The notes: generated by a model not told the origin, from the sequence alone. Counted from the first letter of the stretch, positions 7,299 through 16,325 are shown. The stretch is DNA of 20,565 nucleotides from Flavobacteriales bacterium (GCA_016703105.1 JADJCS010000012.1:1-20565); one strand, 5' to 3'. Numbers and translations: made by a program.

Positions 7299-8987
7299 AT
7301 GAAAGCAGATCGCGTTATCCGTGGACGTAGAACGATCGGTCCATTCCCTCAAGGGCTCACGAAGACCATCGTTGCGGCCTCTCGTGTGTATCGTACACGC
7401 GAGCAGGCGCAATCCTTTGAATGGGTTAAACAGTATGGCGGAGGCAATGAGATCGCACGGATCGTGACGGATGCGGATGGGAACATCTACTGGTCAGGTA
7501 CTGGTGTGCATACTGGGTTGATACGTAAGGTGAGCCCGCAAGGGAACCTGATCTGGAGCAAGACGTTGAGCCTCGGCACCAATAGCTTCGGTGGTGAATG
7601 CCTATTGGGCCCGGATGGTGCCCTCTACTTCGCTGGTAATTTTAATGCCACGTGCGACTTTGACCCACCGAACAACGTCTTGCGCACCGCCGTCGGCGAA
7701 CATGACGCGTTCCTCTTGAAGTGTGACACGGCTGGGAACTTCCAATGGGTGAAGACATTCGGAGGTCTGGGGGACGATAGCGGCCACAATTTGTGTATGG
7801 ACGCCTCCGGTCATATATGTGTCGGCGGCTATTTCTCCGGTACGGCGGACCTTGACCCCGGGCCGGGTAACACGGGATCCGTGAGCGCAGGAGAGACGGA
7901 TGTTTTTATCTCAAAGTTCGACACTAACGGGGATCTCATGTGGACAAGAACGTTCGGCGGTGATGATACCGACGGTTGCTTTGACCTCGCGGTGGATGAC
8001 AATGGCGACGTGCTGGGAGTGGGGATCAACCACCATGAAGCCGACCTTGATCCAGGTGTTGGCGTGCATCTTGTTCCGGGCAACAGCAAGTTCCTGGTGA
8101 AGCTGGATGCAGCGGGCGGGTTCGTGGATGCGTTCCGGGTCGCACCGTACAATGCGTACGGATACATCTCCGTTCGGACCATTGGTGATGGCTTTCTATA
8201 TCTCACGGGCTGTTTCAGCGATTCCGCGGATTTCGATCCAGGTCCGGGGACCATCGAGCTCAATACCACCTCGCAATACGATCAGGACGCGTTCATCTGC
8301 AAACTGGATGTCGATCTTTCCTTGGTCTGGGTGAAGCAGCTCGGCGTGTCCGCTCTGGATGAATACGGCACAGACATCTCTATTGCGCAAGATGGCTCTG
8401 TCTTCGTGTCAGGCGGTTTTTCCGGTTTCGGATCCACGGATCTGGATCCTGGGCCCGGAACATACCTAGTGGATCAAAGTGGCGGCAACTCGGACATGTA
8501 CATGGTCAAGTTGGATCCACAGGGTGATTTCGTTTGGGGTGTGGGTTTGGGTGCCTCAGGCTTTGATCTGGCAGAGTCGATCCAGATCGATCTCTTCGGC
8601 AACGTCTACACAGGTGGACGGTTTGGTGACGAGGTGGATTTCGACCCTGGACCTGGAGTTCATTCACTGGACGATTTCAATGGGGGGTTCTTCCTTTTGA
8701 AATTGAGCGACGAACTGGTATCCGTTGAAGATCTTGATGAGGCTCCGTCACGTTTCTCTGCGTGGCCTATCCCGTGCGATGGGTACTTCACGGTTCGCGT
8801 ACCGGAGGTTCCGGGTGAGGGTGTCCGCCTTTTTGCATTTGACATGCAGGGCAGGTTGGTGGGAGAGTATCCAATAGCGGTGACGACGACGCGGGTCGAA
8901 TCCGCTTTGCCGAACGGCACTTACTTGCTCACCACCTCAATACCGCCGGTCCGGCCCTCATTTCAGATGCTTGTGATAGCGAGGTAG
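7299..8987 (+). CDS. Secreted SBBP-repeat beta-propeller protein with T9SS sorting domain
   Basis: This is a paralogue of the 4694-6436 gene. The body has six acidic turns (FDPPNN, then LDPGPG, LDPGVG, FDPGPG, LDPGPG, FDPGPG), each followed by a KLDxxGxFxW-type strand such as KCDTAGNFQWVKTFGG. The C-terminal region (FSAWPIPCDGYFTVRVPEVP, then LFAFDMQGRLVGEYP and LPNGTYLLTT) is a type A T9SS sorting domain in which WPIPCDG replaces the usual YPNPxxx. The mature protein should begin near AQSFEWVKQYGGG. A normal signal peptide is not readable in this frame: TKTIVAA is followed by SRVYRTREQAQ. The neighbouring frame at 7375-7405 encodes LVCIVHAS, so one or two indels probably break the leader. 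Starts at 7257 (GTG), 7275 and 7299 are all possible; 7299 is chosen as the ATG closest to the mature sequence. Confidence 0.85.
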   Translation: MKADRVIRGRRTIGPFPQGLTKTIVAASRVYRTREQAQSFEWVKQYGGGNEIARIVTDADGNIYWSGTGVHTGLIRKVSPQGNLIWSKTLSLGTNSFGGECLLGPDGALYFAGNFNATCDFDPPNNVLRTAVGEHDAFLLKCDTAGNFQWVKTFGGLGDDSGHNLCMDASGHICVGGYFSGTADLDPGPGNTGSVSAGETDVFISKFDTNGDLMWTRTFGGDDTDGCFDLAVDDNGDVLGVGINHHEADLDPGVGVHLVPGNSKFLVKLDAAGGFVDAFRVAPYNAYGYISVRTIGDGFLYLTGCFSDSADFDPGPGTIELNTTSQYDQDAFICKLDVDLSLVWVKQLGVSALDEYGTDISIAQDGSVFVSGGFSGFGSTDLDPGPGTYLVDQSGGNSDMYMVKLDPQGDFVWGVGLGASGFDLAESIQIDLFGNVYTGGRFGDEVDFDPGPGVHSLDDFNGGFFLLKLSDELVSVEDLDEAPSRFSAWPIPCDGYFTVRVPEVPGEGVRLFAFDMQGRLVGEYPIAVTTTRVESALPNGTYLLTTSIPPVRPSFQMLVIAR

Positions 8988-9109
8988 ATAGCAACGCGCG
9001 CTCCGTTCGACCTTCAGTACAGGTCTGAACCCACGGTTTTTCCGCGCTTGTTTAAACCACCTCAGGGTGTCCTCCCAGATCTCCGCAGTGGTCTCCCGCG
9101 CTTTGGCGG

Positions 9110-9143
9110 GGACCCTGCGGCTCACAAGCAACTCGCAGGGTCC
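9110..9143. terminator. Perfect 10-bp inverted repeat between convergent genes
   Basis: GGACCCTGCG at 9110-9119 and CGCAGGGTCC at 9134-9143 are exact complements around a 14-base loop. The site lies between the end of the plus-strand propeller gene and the end of the minus-strand methyltransferase gene. No T-tract follows on either strand, so it may act as a transcript-end hairpin rather than a classical intrinsic terminator. Confidence 0.45.
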
Positions 9144-9209
9144 TCAATGACGAGAGATCCTGCGGGGATGCTTAAGACGGGGCCAGCAACGTAGCGCGCT
9201 CGGGGAGAT

Positions 9210-9238
9210 CGTGCCGCGAGCACTGCGCTCGCGGCACG
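9210..9238. terminator. Perfect 12-bp hairpin after methyltransferase gene
   Basis: CGTGCCGCGAGC at 9210-9221 and GCTCGCGGCACG at 9227-9238 are exact complements around the 5-base loop ACTGC. The hairpin begins 16 bp beyond the methyltransferase stop and could serve both converging transcription units. It is GC-rich and stable but has no T-tract on either side. Confidence 0.6.
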
Positions 9239-9253
9239 CATCAGGGCCACGGA

Positions 9254-10078
9254 TCACTTCATGCGCGCCTCGACGGCCCAGGCGCTGAGCGGCACACGAA
9301 GGTCTACGCGGCCGAACCGGGTCACCAGCCGTGCTTCGAGCTCCGTGCGCATCGCCGGTAGCAGGAGCGGGTCACGATCGATGATCGCGGTATGGATGGG
9401 CGAGCCTTCGAGCAGACCCACAGCCGCATCGGCGGCGGTGCGTGCATAGCCCTCCGGCGCGAGCAGTTCCATCTGCACGTGGTCGAACCCGGCGGTGAGC
9501 ACGTCTTCATGGATGCGCACGCTTTCGTGGTAGGCGAACGGAATGGTGTAGAACGCGGGTGGATCGATCGGGAAGAACTTCTCCACCACACCCTGGGTGG
9601 CCCATGCAGCAGGGTTCTTGTCCACACTGTTCCAGCATGTGAAGAGCATGCGGCCACCGGGGCGCAGCACGCGCAAAGCCTCACGGTAGGCCTGCATACG
9701 GTCGCTGTAGAACATCACACCGAACTGCACCACCACCAGGTCGAAGCTCTTGTCGGGGTAGGGCAGGCTCACCGCATCCACCGCGTTCCATTCAATGTCT
9801 TCGTTGGGCAGTTGCTGCTTGGCGAATTCGAGCATGGCGGGGTTGATGTCCGTGGCGACGATACGTGCGGACTTGTCCAGCCGCTGGGCGATATGGCGCG
9901 TAAGACGGCCCGTGCCGCAGGCGAGCTCGAGGACCGCGCTCGGAGCGAGCGCTGCGATGCGTTCCGCGAGCAGTTCACTGAACGGCTCGAAGAAGAGCGG
10001 GCCCAGGTGCTCGTCGTAGTTGCGTGGGATGCTCCCGGAGAATTGGACGTTGATGGGGCGGGCAGATGCGGTGTTCAT
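9254..10078 (-). CDS. Class I SAM-dependent methyltransferase
   Basis: This 274-residue protein has a Rossmann-type methyltransferase domain at about residues 45-150. Motif I is VLELACGTGRLT (residues 49-60), which binds S-adenosylmethionine. ATDINP (75-80) carries the acidic residue that contacts the ribose. FDLVVVQFGVMF (112-123) and LRPGGRMLFTCWN (138-150) are the later motifs of the UbiE/Methyltransf_11 group. The C-terminal 120 residues are less conserved and should set substrate choice, which cannot be read from sequence. It is soluble, with no signal peptide. It follows the AraC-type regulator by 84 bp on the same strand and may be co-transcribed. No Shine-Dalgarno site precedes the start at 10078. 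The reading frame is intact. Confidence 0.88.
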   Translation of the reverse strand: MNTASARPINVQFSGSIPRNYDEHLGPLFFEPFSELLAERIAALAPSAVLELACGTGRLTRHIAQRLDKSARIVATDINPAMLEFAKQQLPNEDIEWNAVDAVSLPYPDKSFDLVVVQFGVMFYSDRMQAYREALRVLRPGGRMLFTCWNSVDKNPAAWATQGVVEKFFPIDPPAFYTIPFAYHESVRIHEDVLTAGFDHVQMELLAPEGYARTAADAAVGLLEGSPIHTAIIDRDPLLLPAMRTELEARLVTRFGRVDLRVPLSAWAVEARMK

Positions 10079-10162
10079 GATGTGTTGTGTTGTGCGGACA
10101 AAAGTCCCGACACCACGGCCCCTGCTGTTTTTCCCAGGAGCCCGATCACTTTGCCCAGCGGT

Positions 10163-11023
10163 TCACCTCGCGATCGACCGCTTGAGCTCCATAGGCGAAT
10201 GGCCGAACTCCTCCTTGAACGCCTTGCTGAAATGCGAGAGGTTCTCGAAGGCGCACTGTAAGGCCACCTCGCTTACCTGGAGATCACCGGCACTCAGCAG
10301 CAGCTTGGCGCGACGCAAGCGTTGCTCCCGCAACCAGCGGCCCGGTGGCGCATTGAACAGCTGTTGGAAATCGCGCTTGAAGGCCGAAAGGCTGCGCCCG
10401 CACATGCGCGCATAGGCCTCGAGCGACAGATTGTAGCAGTAGTTGTCCTCCATGATCCGGCGCATGCGATCCAAGCCGCGGGTCCGCATCATGGCCTGGA
10501 AGGATGCAACGAAGGCCGCATTCCGCGGTTCGCCAGCGATGTTCAACAGCAGTTCGCGCAGCTTCAGGTCCACGAGCTGCGGATCCATGGACCGTTCATT
10601 CCTGAAATGCGGCAGCATGCTGTTCATGAAGGCATCCATGGCCGGCGTGGTGCGGACCATCGCCAGTGGGGGCAGGGGTGCTGTCCCCTTCGCCAGCACC
10701 TCCACGGTGCGAAAGACCTCGCAGATGAACTCATCGGTCATGAAGAACAGGAGCACGCAGAACGGCGTTCCGAAATACTGCTCCACGATGCTGCCCCCCT
10801 TCTTCACGAAGGCCATGTCGCCGGCGCGCAGTTCGACCTTGCCATCAGCACTTTGCCAGTCCTTGCGTCCTTCGAGCACGTATACGAAGTAGCTCGCGTG
10901 GCTCCACATGTCCTGCTGCGCGCTCTCGAGCGGGCAGGTGAACTCGGTCATGAGTTGATCCCCACTGCGGAACTGCCGGTGGCCCGCCGGATCGGCTATG
11001 ATGACATCAACGAAGTTGTACAT
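10163..11023 (-). CDS. AraC-family transcriptional regulator
   Basis: The 286-residue protein has an N-terminal cupin-like sensor region at about residues 20-110, with SYFVYVLEGRKDWQSADGKV followed by LRAGDMAFVKKGG. A C-terminal AraC/XylS DNA-binding domain follows. Its first helix-turn-helix is LSLEAYARMCGRSLSAFKRD (199-218). The second is SEVALQCAFENLSHFSKAFK, continuing EEFGHSP (251-277), the AraC signature. The effector is unknown. It sits between the cysteine-dioxygenase-like gene, 74 bp upstream on the same strand, and the methyltransferase, and may regulate both. An excellent AAAGGAGG lies upstream, but 16 bases separate it from the ATG, which is longer than usual. The reading frame is intact. 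Confidence 0.92.
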   Translation of the reverse strand: MYNFVDVIIADPAGHRQFRSGDQLMTEFTCPLESAQQDMWSHASYFVYVLEGRKDWQSADGKVELRAGDMAFVKKGGSIVEQYFGTPFCVLLFFMTDEFICEVFRTVEVLAKGTAPLPPLAMVRTTPAMDAFMNSMLPHFRNERSMDPQLVDLKLRELLLNIAGEPRNAAFVASFQAMMRTRGLDRMRRIMEDNYCYNLSLEAYARMCGRSLSAFKRDFQQLFNAPPGRWLREQRLRRAKLLLSAGDLQVSEVALQCAFENLSHFSKAFKEEFGHSPMELKRSIAR

Positions 11024-11039
11024 CCCTGCAAAGATGTAG

Positions 11040-11047
11040 CCTCCTTT
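11040..11047 (-). promoter_or_regulatory. Strong Shine-Dalgarno-like sequence upstream of AraC gene
   Basis: On the minus strand AAAGGAGG is followed by 16 bases and then the ATG at 11023. This is the strongest anti-16S match noticed in the window, but its spacing exceeds the usual 5-9 bases. Between them lies CATCTTTG, one base from the Bacteroidota -7 consensus TAnnTTTG, which could alternatively initiate a near-leaderless transcript. Confidence 0.35.
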
Positions 11048-11097
11048 CGGACCACGGAAGGCCCTCCTGCGGACTCCCGTGGGTCAGTGCGCCTGGC

Positions 11098-11664
11098 TCA
11101 CGCATCAGCCGCTGACCGGTACTTCAAGTAGGCATGCAGCGTGATGGCAGCCTTCTCTTTCGGGTTCGCCACCACATGCGCACCGAGCTGGTCATCGATA
11201 TAGCTCAGGGCATGCCGCTCCAAGGTGCGTACTTCATAGGGCGCTGCTATGGTAGCGTTGAGGAAGCGTGATTCCTGTATCGCCCCTTCAAGCACCATGA
11301 TCATGCCGCCTCCGTTCGGGTGGTAATGCCGGGCACATTCCGCTCCGGGTTCCCAGCGGATCAACACTACTTTCATGAACTCATTGTCCACGAGCACCTT
11401 GCGTCCGCCGCTTTCTGTGGCAAGGAAGGCCCACTCGCTGGATGATATCGATGTGGCGCGCTCCAGGATGGGTTGGAATTCTCGCGCTGTGGCGCTGTTC
11501 CGCAAGGTCATTGCTTTCACCAGGAGGTGATAACTGATGTTCTCCAGATGAGCGGTGCCCATGACTTTGCTGCGGACACCGATGCCGGTGAGGAACCATG
11601 CGATGCGATCGAGGAAGGTGGGCCGATAGGCGAGCTGCACAGAAGCGTTCATGTTGGTTGTCAT
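11098..11664 (-). CDS. Cysteine dioxygenase-like cupin protein
   Basis: Cysteine dioxygenases oxidise thiols with a mononuclear iron held by three histidines in a cupin fold. This 188-residue protein matches that layout. A helical N-terminal half is followed by EPGAECARHYHPNGGGMIMV, in which H113 and H115 give the H-x-H metal pair. LEGAIQESRF follows, then SYIDDQLGAHVVANPKEKAA with H163 as the likely third ligand, and ITLHAYLKY. Compare the eukaryotic and bacterial pattern HDH...LxGxLxE...INDxxGLHxxxN...SLHLY. The usual HDHxxS is replaced by HYHPNGG, so the substrate may differ from L-cysteine (another thiol acid is possible). It is the first gene of a same-strand run with the AraC regulator and the methyltransferase. 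Start 11664 is used; an internal Met at residue 5 is also possible. Confidence 0.75.
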   Translation of the reverse strand: MTTNMNASVQLAYRPTFLDRIAWFLTGIGVRSKVMGTAHLENISYHLLVKAMTLRNSATAREFQPILERATSISSSEWAFLATESGGRKVLVDNEFMKVVLIRWEPGAECARHYHPNGGGMIMVLEGAIQESRFLNATIAAPYEVRTLERHALSYIDDQLGAHVVANPKEKAAITLHAYLKYRSAADA

Positions 11665-11775
11665 TGACCGCTACAAAGGACCGGAGCTGTACACAGCGGG
11701 GTTTTGCGGAGAAGTCCAATGATCTGTCCGTACGGCTCACGGTGATCGGAACACTAGGGCTCAGCGCGCGCTGGC

Positions 11776-11783
11776 TATGTTTA
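11776..11783 (+). promoter_or_regulatory. Candidate -7 promoter box for DUF1801 gene
   Basis: TATGTTTA matches seven of eight positions of the Bacteroidota sigma-A -7 consensus TAnnTTTG and lies about 38 bp upstream of the preferred start at 11821. A clear TTG-type -33 element is not visible at the expected distance, so support is weak. Confidence 0.3.
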
Positions 11784-11820
11784 CAAAACACTGCGCCAAA
11801 TGGGGCACACACGGAACGAT

Positions 11821-12237
11821 GCCGACCGCCAAGAGAACAACAGTCCTAAGTCCTGCTGCTGCTGCTGAAGCACAGATCGCCAAGCTCATTTCCAAGTACG
11901 AGGTGGAGGATCAGAAGCTCATCCAGGCGGTGCGCGAATTCCTACAGAAGCGGTTCCCCACGGCGAACGAACTGGTGTACGATTATGCCCGGAATTTCGT
12001 GATCGGCTATTCGCCGACAGCGGCCGGCAGCGAGGGCATCGCAGCGTTGAGCGCGGACGCCGATGGGGTCCGTCTCTACTTGACCAATGGCTCGCAACTT
12101 CCGGATCCGCACAAGTTCCTCCAGGGCAAAGCGCAGGCCCGCTATCTGATGCTGGGGTCGGCTAAGGAAGTCGGGCCTGTGGCCCCAGGTGCTACGGAGC
12201 CCCGATCCCCAAGGTCTCTGGCCTTTTCGGATCGTAG
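11821..12237 (+). CDS. DUF1801 (YdhG-like) domain protein, 3' end uncertain
   Basis: The start at 11821 gives MPTAKRTTVLSPAAAAEAQI followed by AKLISKYEVEDQKLIQAVRE. The DUF1801 signature follows: RFPTANELVYDYARNFVIGY, then DGVRLYLTNGSQLPDPHKFL and ARYLMLGSAKEV. These are small cytosolic proteins of the YdhG/iron-chaperone-like fold; the biochemical role is poorly known. Recognisable similarity ends near residue 125. The same frame remains open to 12760, but beyond 12245 it is only antisense to the ATPase gene. A frame change near 12150-12200 would end the protein at TAG 12235-12237, eight bases before the converging ATPase stop. I take this as the likely true end; it is an inference. Confidence 0.65.
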
Positions 12238-12244
12238 ATACGCA

Positions 12245-14792
12245 TCAACGCCGCCTCATCACCAGCTTCTCCACCTCCACCCCGATGAAGACCACCGACG
12301 ACAGCACGGTGACGACGAAGAAATCTTGCACTGTAAGCGCCTGCGTGTGGAAGATGCCCTGGAAGAGCGGTACGAAAGTGACCAGTGCCTGAAGCCCGAA
12401 GGTGAGCGCAACGGCGCCGAGCAGCGCAGGGTTGGAGAGGAAGTTGGTGCGGAAGAAGGAGCGTTCTGTGCGGATCGCCCACACGTGGCCCATCTGGCTC
12501 AGGCAAAGCACGTTGAAGGCGATCGTCTGCCAGTTGGCATGCCCAGTGCGGATCGCCCAGGCCTGCGCGGAGAGGGTGACGGCGCCCATCAGCAGACCCA
12601 CCCAGAGAATGTGAACGCCCAACCCGTGCCCGAAGATGCTCTGCTTCGGACGGCGGGGCTTGCGCTGCATCAGGTCGCGCTCGGCGGGTTCCAACGAGAG
12701 GAAGAGGCCGGGCAGTCCATCCGTGACCAGGTTGATCCACAGGATGTGTACGGGCAGTAGCGGGATGGGCAGGCCGATCATAGGCGCCAGCGCGATGGCC
12801 CAGATCTCGCCGGCATTGGCCGTGAGGATGTACTTGATGAACTTGCGGATGTTGTCGAACACCCGGCGGCCTTCGCGCACGGCCTTCGCCAGTGTGGCGA
12901 AGTTGTCGTCCAGCAACACCATGTCGGCGGCCTCGCGCGACACGTCGGTGCCGGTGATGCCCATGGCCACGCCGATGTCCGCGCGCTTCAAGGCCGGTGC
13001 ATCGTTCACGCCATCGCCGGTCATGGCCACGAAGTGCCCGCGGTCCTGCAATGCCGTCACGATATCGAGCTTCTGCTCGGGCGAAACGCGCGCGTACACC
13101 CGGATGTGCTCCACACGCGCGCGCAGTTCGTCGGCACCCAGCTTCGCCAGCTCGGCGCGGTTCTCACGGTGCGCGCATCCGCCGTCTTAGTGGCGCTCCT
13201 CAGCCCGATGCGGTGCGATGGTGCGCGCTGTGACAGGATGGTCGCCGGTCATCATCACCGTGCGGATGCCGGCGCCCTGGCAATCGGCGATGGCTTGCGG
13301 CACTTCATCGCGCGGCGGATCCTCTATGCCCGCCAGGCCGAGCAGCGTGATGTCATGCTCCAGGGTGGCCGGATCGTGGGGCAGTTCGCCCGTTGATAGG
13401 TCGCGGACGCCCAGCGCCATCACGCGCAGGCCATCCGCTGCGAGCCGATCGGCTTCCACCTTCCAGCGCGGGTCCGGCGAAGCGGTGCGTTCGAGCAGTG
13501 ATTCCAACGCACCCTTGATGAAGAGTACGTGACTGCCATCGCTGCGCCGATGAACGGTGCTCATGCACTTGCGCACGGCATCGAACGGCACTTCGGCCAC
13601 GCGGGGCAGGTCACGTTCGACATCCACTTTCCTGATCCCGTCTTCACGCGCGTGCTCGAACAGTGCGAGCTCGGTCCCTTCGCCCACGGGGCGATCCGTC
13701 CGTTCCGATCGCCACATCATTGCTGATGGCCATCGTTCGTACCATCGCCTGGCGATCGTCCTCATGCAGCACGACCACCTGCTCCACGCGCATGCGGTTG
13801 CGGGTAAGCGTGCCGGTCTTGTCGGTGCAGATGAAGGTGACCGAGCCCAGCGTCTCCACTGCGGCGAGGCGGCGCACCAGGGCATGCTGCTTCACCATAC
13901 GCGCGGCCGAAAGCGCCAGCGACACGGACATGAGGGCGGGCAGCGCTTCGGGGATGGCGGCCACGGCCAGGGAGATGGACGTGAGCAACAGCGTCATGGG
14001 ATCGCCGCCGCGCAGCCAGCCCACGGTGAAGAGCACGGCGCAGATCGCGAGCACGGCGATGGAGACCACCTTTCCGAAGGCGGTCATGCGTTTCTGCAGC
14101 GGGGTGGCGGCGGTGCCCTGGTCGAGCAGCTTGGCGATGCGCCCCATCTCCGTGCGCATGCCCGTGGCCACCGCGAGGCCCTCGGCGCGTCCCTTGGCCA
14201 CCACGGTGCCCTTGAAGCCCATGTTGGTGCGATCGCCGAGCGGCAGGTCATCCCCCTCGAGCGCACCGGTGTGCTTGGCCGTGTCGAGCGATTCGCCGGT
14301 GAGCGCCGCTTCCTGCATGCGCAGCCCATGGCACGCCGTGAACCGCAGGTCCGCAGGGACCACCTGGCCGGCTTCGAGCACCACCAGGTCGCCGGGCACC
14401 ACCTCGCGCGCGGCGATGGTGCGCAACGATCCGCCACGCCGCACGGTGGCTTGCGGGGCGGCCATGCGCTTCAACGCGTCAAGCGCCTTTTCGGCACGGT
14501 ACTCCTGTACCACGCCGATCACCGCGTTCAGCAGCACGATGGCGAGGATGATGTATGTATCGGTAAGGTCGCCGATGGCGCCGGCGATCGCAGCGGCGGC
14601 CAGCAGCACCAGGATCATCAGATCCCTGAACTGCGACAGGAAGAGTCCGGCCACCGTGCGGCGCTTCTTTCCCTCCAATTCATTGGGGCCGTGCTCCCGC
14701 AGGCGTTCCGCTGCCTGGGCCTCGGTGAGGCCGTGTTCGCCCACGCCGAGCGACCGTCGCAGTTCTTCAATGTCCAATAGGTACCAGTTCAT
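12245..14792 (-). CDS. Type IIA (calcium-type) cation-transporting P-type ATPase, at least two frameshifts
   Basis: P-type ATPases pump cations across the membrane at the expense of ATP. The N-terminal segment (14792 to about 13690) has the cation_ATPase_N region, TM1-TM2, the actuator motif ALTGESLD (residues about 163-170), the TM4 motif AAIPEALPALM (PEALP at about 281-285, typical of Ca2+-type IIA pumps) and the phosphorylation site CTDKTGTLTRN with D324. A frameshift near 13690 continues as PVGEGTELALFEHA, then SHVLFIKGALESLLER (nucleotide-binding KGA), GLAGIEDPPRDEV and VMMTGDHPVTARTIA. A second break near 13150-13190 leads to RVSPEQKLDIVTALQD, MTGDGVNDAPALKRADIGVA and the C-terminal helices. 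All catalytic motifs survive, with a total near 845 residues, usual for the family. Cation choice (Ca2+ or Mn2+) is inferred. Confidence 0.85.
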
Positions 14793-14945
14793 GCCTTAGG
14801 GGACAAATAGGAGCAGGACGAGATCGAACACTGCTTCGGAGCGGATCTCCCCTACCAAGGTCGGCGTTACGTCATGCTCCGTCCGATCGCCACCCGTTGC
14901 CCGCGGTCGGCACGGCGCGATGGAAGCGGTGACCGACCGCGAGGT

Positions 14946-15344
14946 TCAGTTATGTGCGAACAAGGCCTCCACCTGTGCGAGCCGGACCAGTTCAGCTTTG
15001 TTCTTTCCGGAGAACGCCGCTGCGATGGCCGCCGCTGTATTCCGCACGAGCTGGCGGGTGACCTCATCATAGCTTCCGGGAGCGTCGCGGTAGTGGTCCT
15101 TGAACCGTTCGAAGGCATCATCGGCGGACATGCCCTGCTCATGGGCGTAGTCGAAGCTGATGCTGATGTAGTGCGCGGCATCGGTGCCGAACTCGTCGGT
15201 GCTGTCCTCCAGGGGAAGCCAGTTCTTCTTCACCTGTTGCTTGAACACCTCCACTTCGGCGGGGGCGATCCGCCTATCGCTCGCTGCGATGCTGTAAAGA
15301 ACGAAGCCGATGTTCGCGTAAAGCTCGGGATGAGTCGTGGTCAT
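14946..15344 (-). CDS. TerB-like small helical protein
   Basis: This 132-residue all-helical, soluble protein opens MTTTHPELYANIGFVLYSIA and continues ASDRRIAPAEVEVFKQQVKK. The pattern of a helix carrying a D-x-x-I-x-x-x-E motif (SDRRIAPAEVEVF) resembles TerB/TerB-like domains. It then has FDYAHEQGMSADDAFERFKD and a helical tail ending FAHN. TerB family members were named from tellurite resistance but many have general envelope- or membrane-associated roles. No ter operon partners are present here. The start at 15344 is preferred over an upstream in-frame reading from 15491, whose extra residues are low in protein character. It is divergent from the formate/nitrite transporter gene. The frame is intact. 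Confidence 0.6.
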   Translation of the reverse strand: MTTTHPELYANIGFVLYSIAASDRRIAPAEVEVFKQQVKKNWLPLEDSTDEFGTDAAHYISISFDYAHEQGMSADDAFERFKDHYRDAPGSYDEVTRQLVRNTAAAIAAAFSGKNKAELVRLAQVEALFAHN

Positions 15345-15480
15345 GGCAGGTGAGGGCGTTGATGGTTGCGGATGCGAGATCCCAGGATCGGAACGGCAAG
15401 GTAAGCGCCGGTACAGGATGACCTGGTTGATGACCATCAGCGTACCGGACGCATGCCATTGGTAGATTCGGCGGCGAACG

Positions 15481-16325
15481 ATGAAACGCACGACGCGAAT
15501 GCCTGCCCTCTACGGATCCGATGCGTTCTCGCCGGATGAGATCGCGGACCGCATACAGCAAGTAGGCGTGGTGAAGGCGCGCCTGCCCATGCTCCAACTG
15601 GTGCTCCTCGGGATCCTGGCCGGCGGTTTCATCGGCCTCGGTGCGATGTTCTTCACGCTCGTGACCTCCGATGTGTCGCTGGGCTTCGCGCTCGGCCGCG
15701 TGCTTGGCGGTATGTGCTTCGCGCTCGGCTTGCTGCTCGTGGTGGTGGCTGGTGCGGAACTGTTCACGGGCAACAATCTGCTCGCCATGGCTTGGGCGGA
15801 TGGCCGCGTGAGCACGGCGGAAGTGCTGCGCAACTGGGGCGTGGTCAGCATCGCGAATCTTGTAGGCGCGGCGGGGCTGGCCGTGCTGGTGGATCTCTCG
15901 GTCATCCGGCCATGAACGATGGCGCGGTGGGTGAGCAGTATGTGCGGATCGCGGCGGCTGAAGAGCGCGTCCCCTTCGGCACCGCGTTCGTTAGTGGAGT
16001 GCTCTGCAATGTGCTGGTGTGTCTGGCGATATGGATGTCGTTCGCGGGGCGCAGCGTGATGGACAAGGCCATCGCCGTCGTGCTGCCGATCGCGGCCTTC
16101 GTTGCAGCGGGCTTCGAGCATAGCGTGGCCAACATGTACTTCCTGCCGATGGGCATGTTGTTGAAGTCGGCCCATCCACATGTGGCCGGCGCCGATGGCA
16201 TCACCATCATGGGCTCGATTTCCAACCTGGTGCCGGTGGTGCTGGGCAATCTGGTCGGAGGGAGCGGCTTGGTGGCGCTGGTGTATTACCTGACGGCTGG
16301 CAGGGGTCGACGGGGCGATCCGTGA
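15481..16325 (+). CDS. Formate/nitrite transporter (FNT) family channel, one frameshift
   Basis: FNT proteins form pentameric channels for formate, nitrite or hydrosulfide in the inner membrane. The N-terminal segment reads MKRTTRMPALYGSDAFSPDE and then membrane helices including LVLLGILAGGFIGLGAMFF. It also has the signature VVVAGAELFTGNNLLAMAWA. A frameshift near 15905 moves to a frame giving MNDGAVGEQYVRIAAAEERV, GVLCNVLVCLAIWMSF, VLPIAAFVAAGFEHSVANMY and FLPMGM, with the family's conserved GFEHSVANM histidine. The final helix is VPVVLGNLVGGSGLVALVYY. The joined product of about 280 residues has the normal six-helix length. The substrate cannot be chosen from sequence alone. It is divergent from the TerB-like gene, with 136 bp between the two starts. 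Confidence 0.88.

Noticed and set aside
9392..11131. Plus-strand open frames of 270-290 residues
   Set aside because: They are antisense shadows of the methyltransferase and AraC genes and show no domain features.
12245..12760. C-terminal extension of the DUF1801 protein in the same frame
   Set aside because: It overlaps the ATPase gene on the opposite strand and shows no family resemblance. The DUF1801 domain is already complete near 12190.
13557..14799. Long plus-strand open frames of 380-400 residues
   Set aside because: They are exactly antisense to the P-type ATPase, whose catalytic motifs are unmistakable. Their translations are rich in R, H, S and G, as expected from antisense of GC-rich genes.
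14946..15344. Tellurite resistance locus
   Set aside because: Only one small TerB-like protein is present, without TerC, TerD or TerE partners, so a resistance function is not supported.
14946..15491. Longer start at 15491 for the TerB-like protein
   Set aside because: The extra 49 residues overlap the start of the divergent FNT gene and show no protein pattern. MTTTHPELYANIGF at 15344 is a natural beginning.
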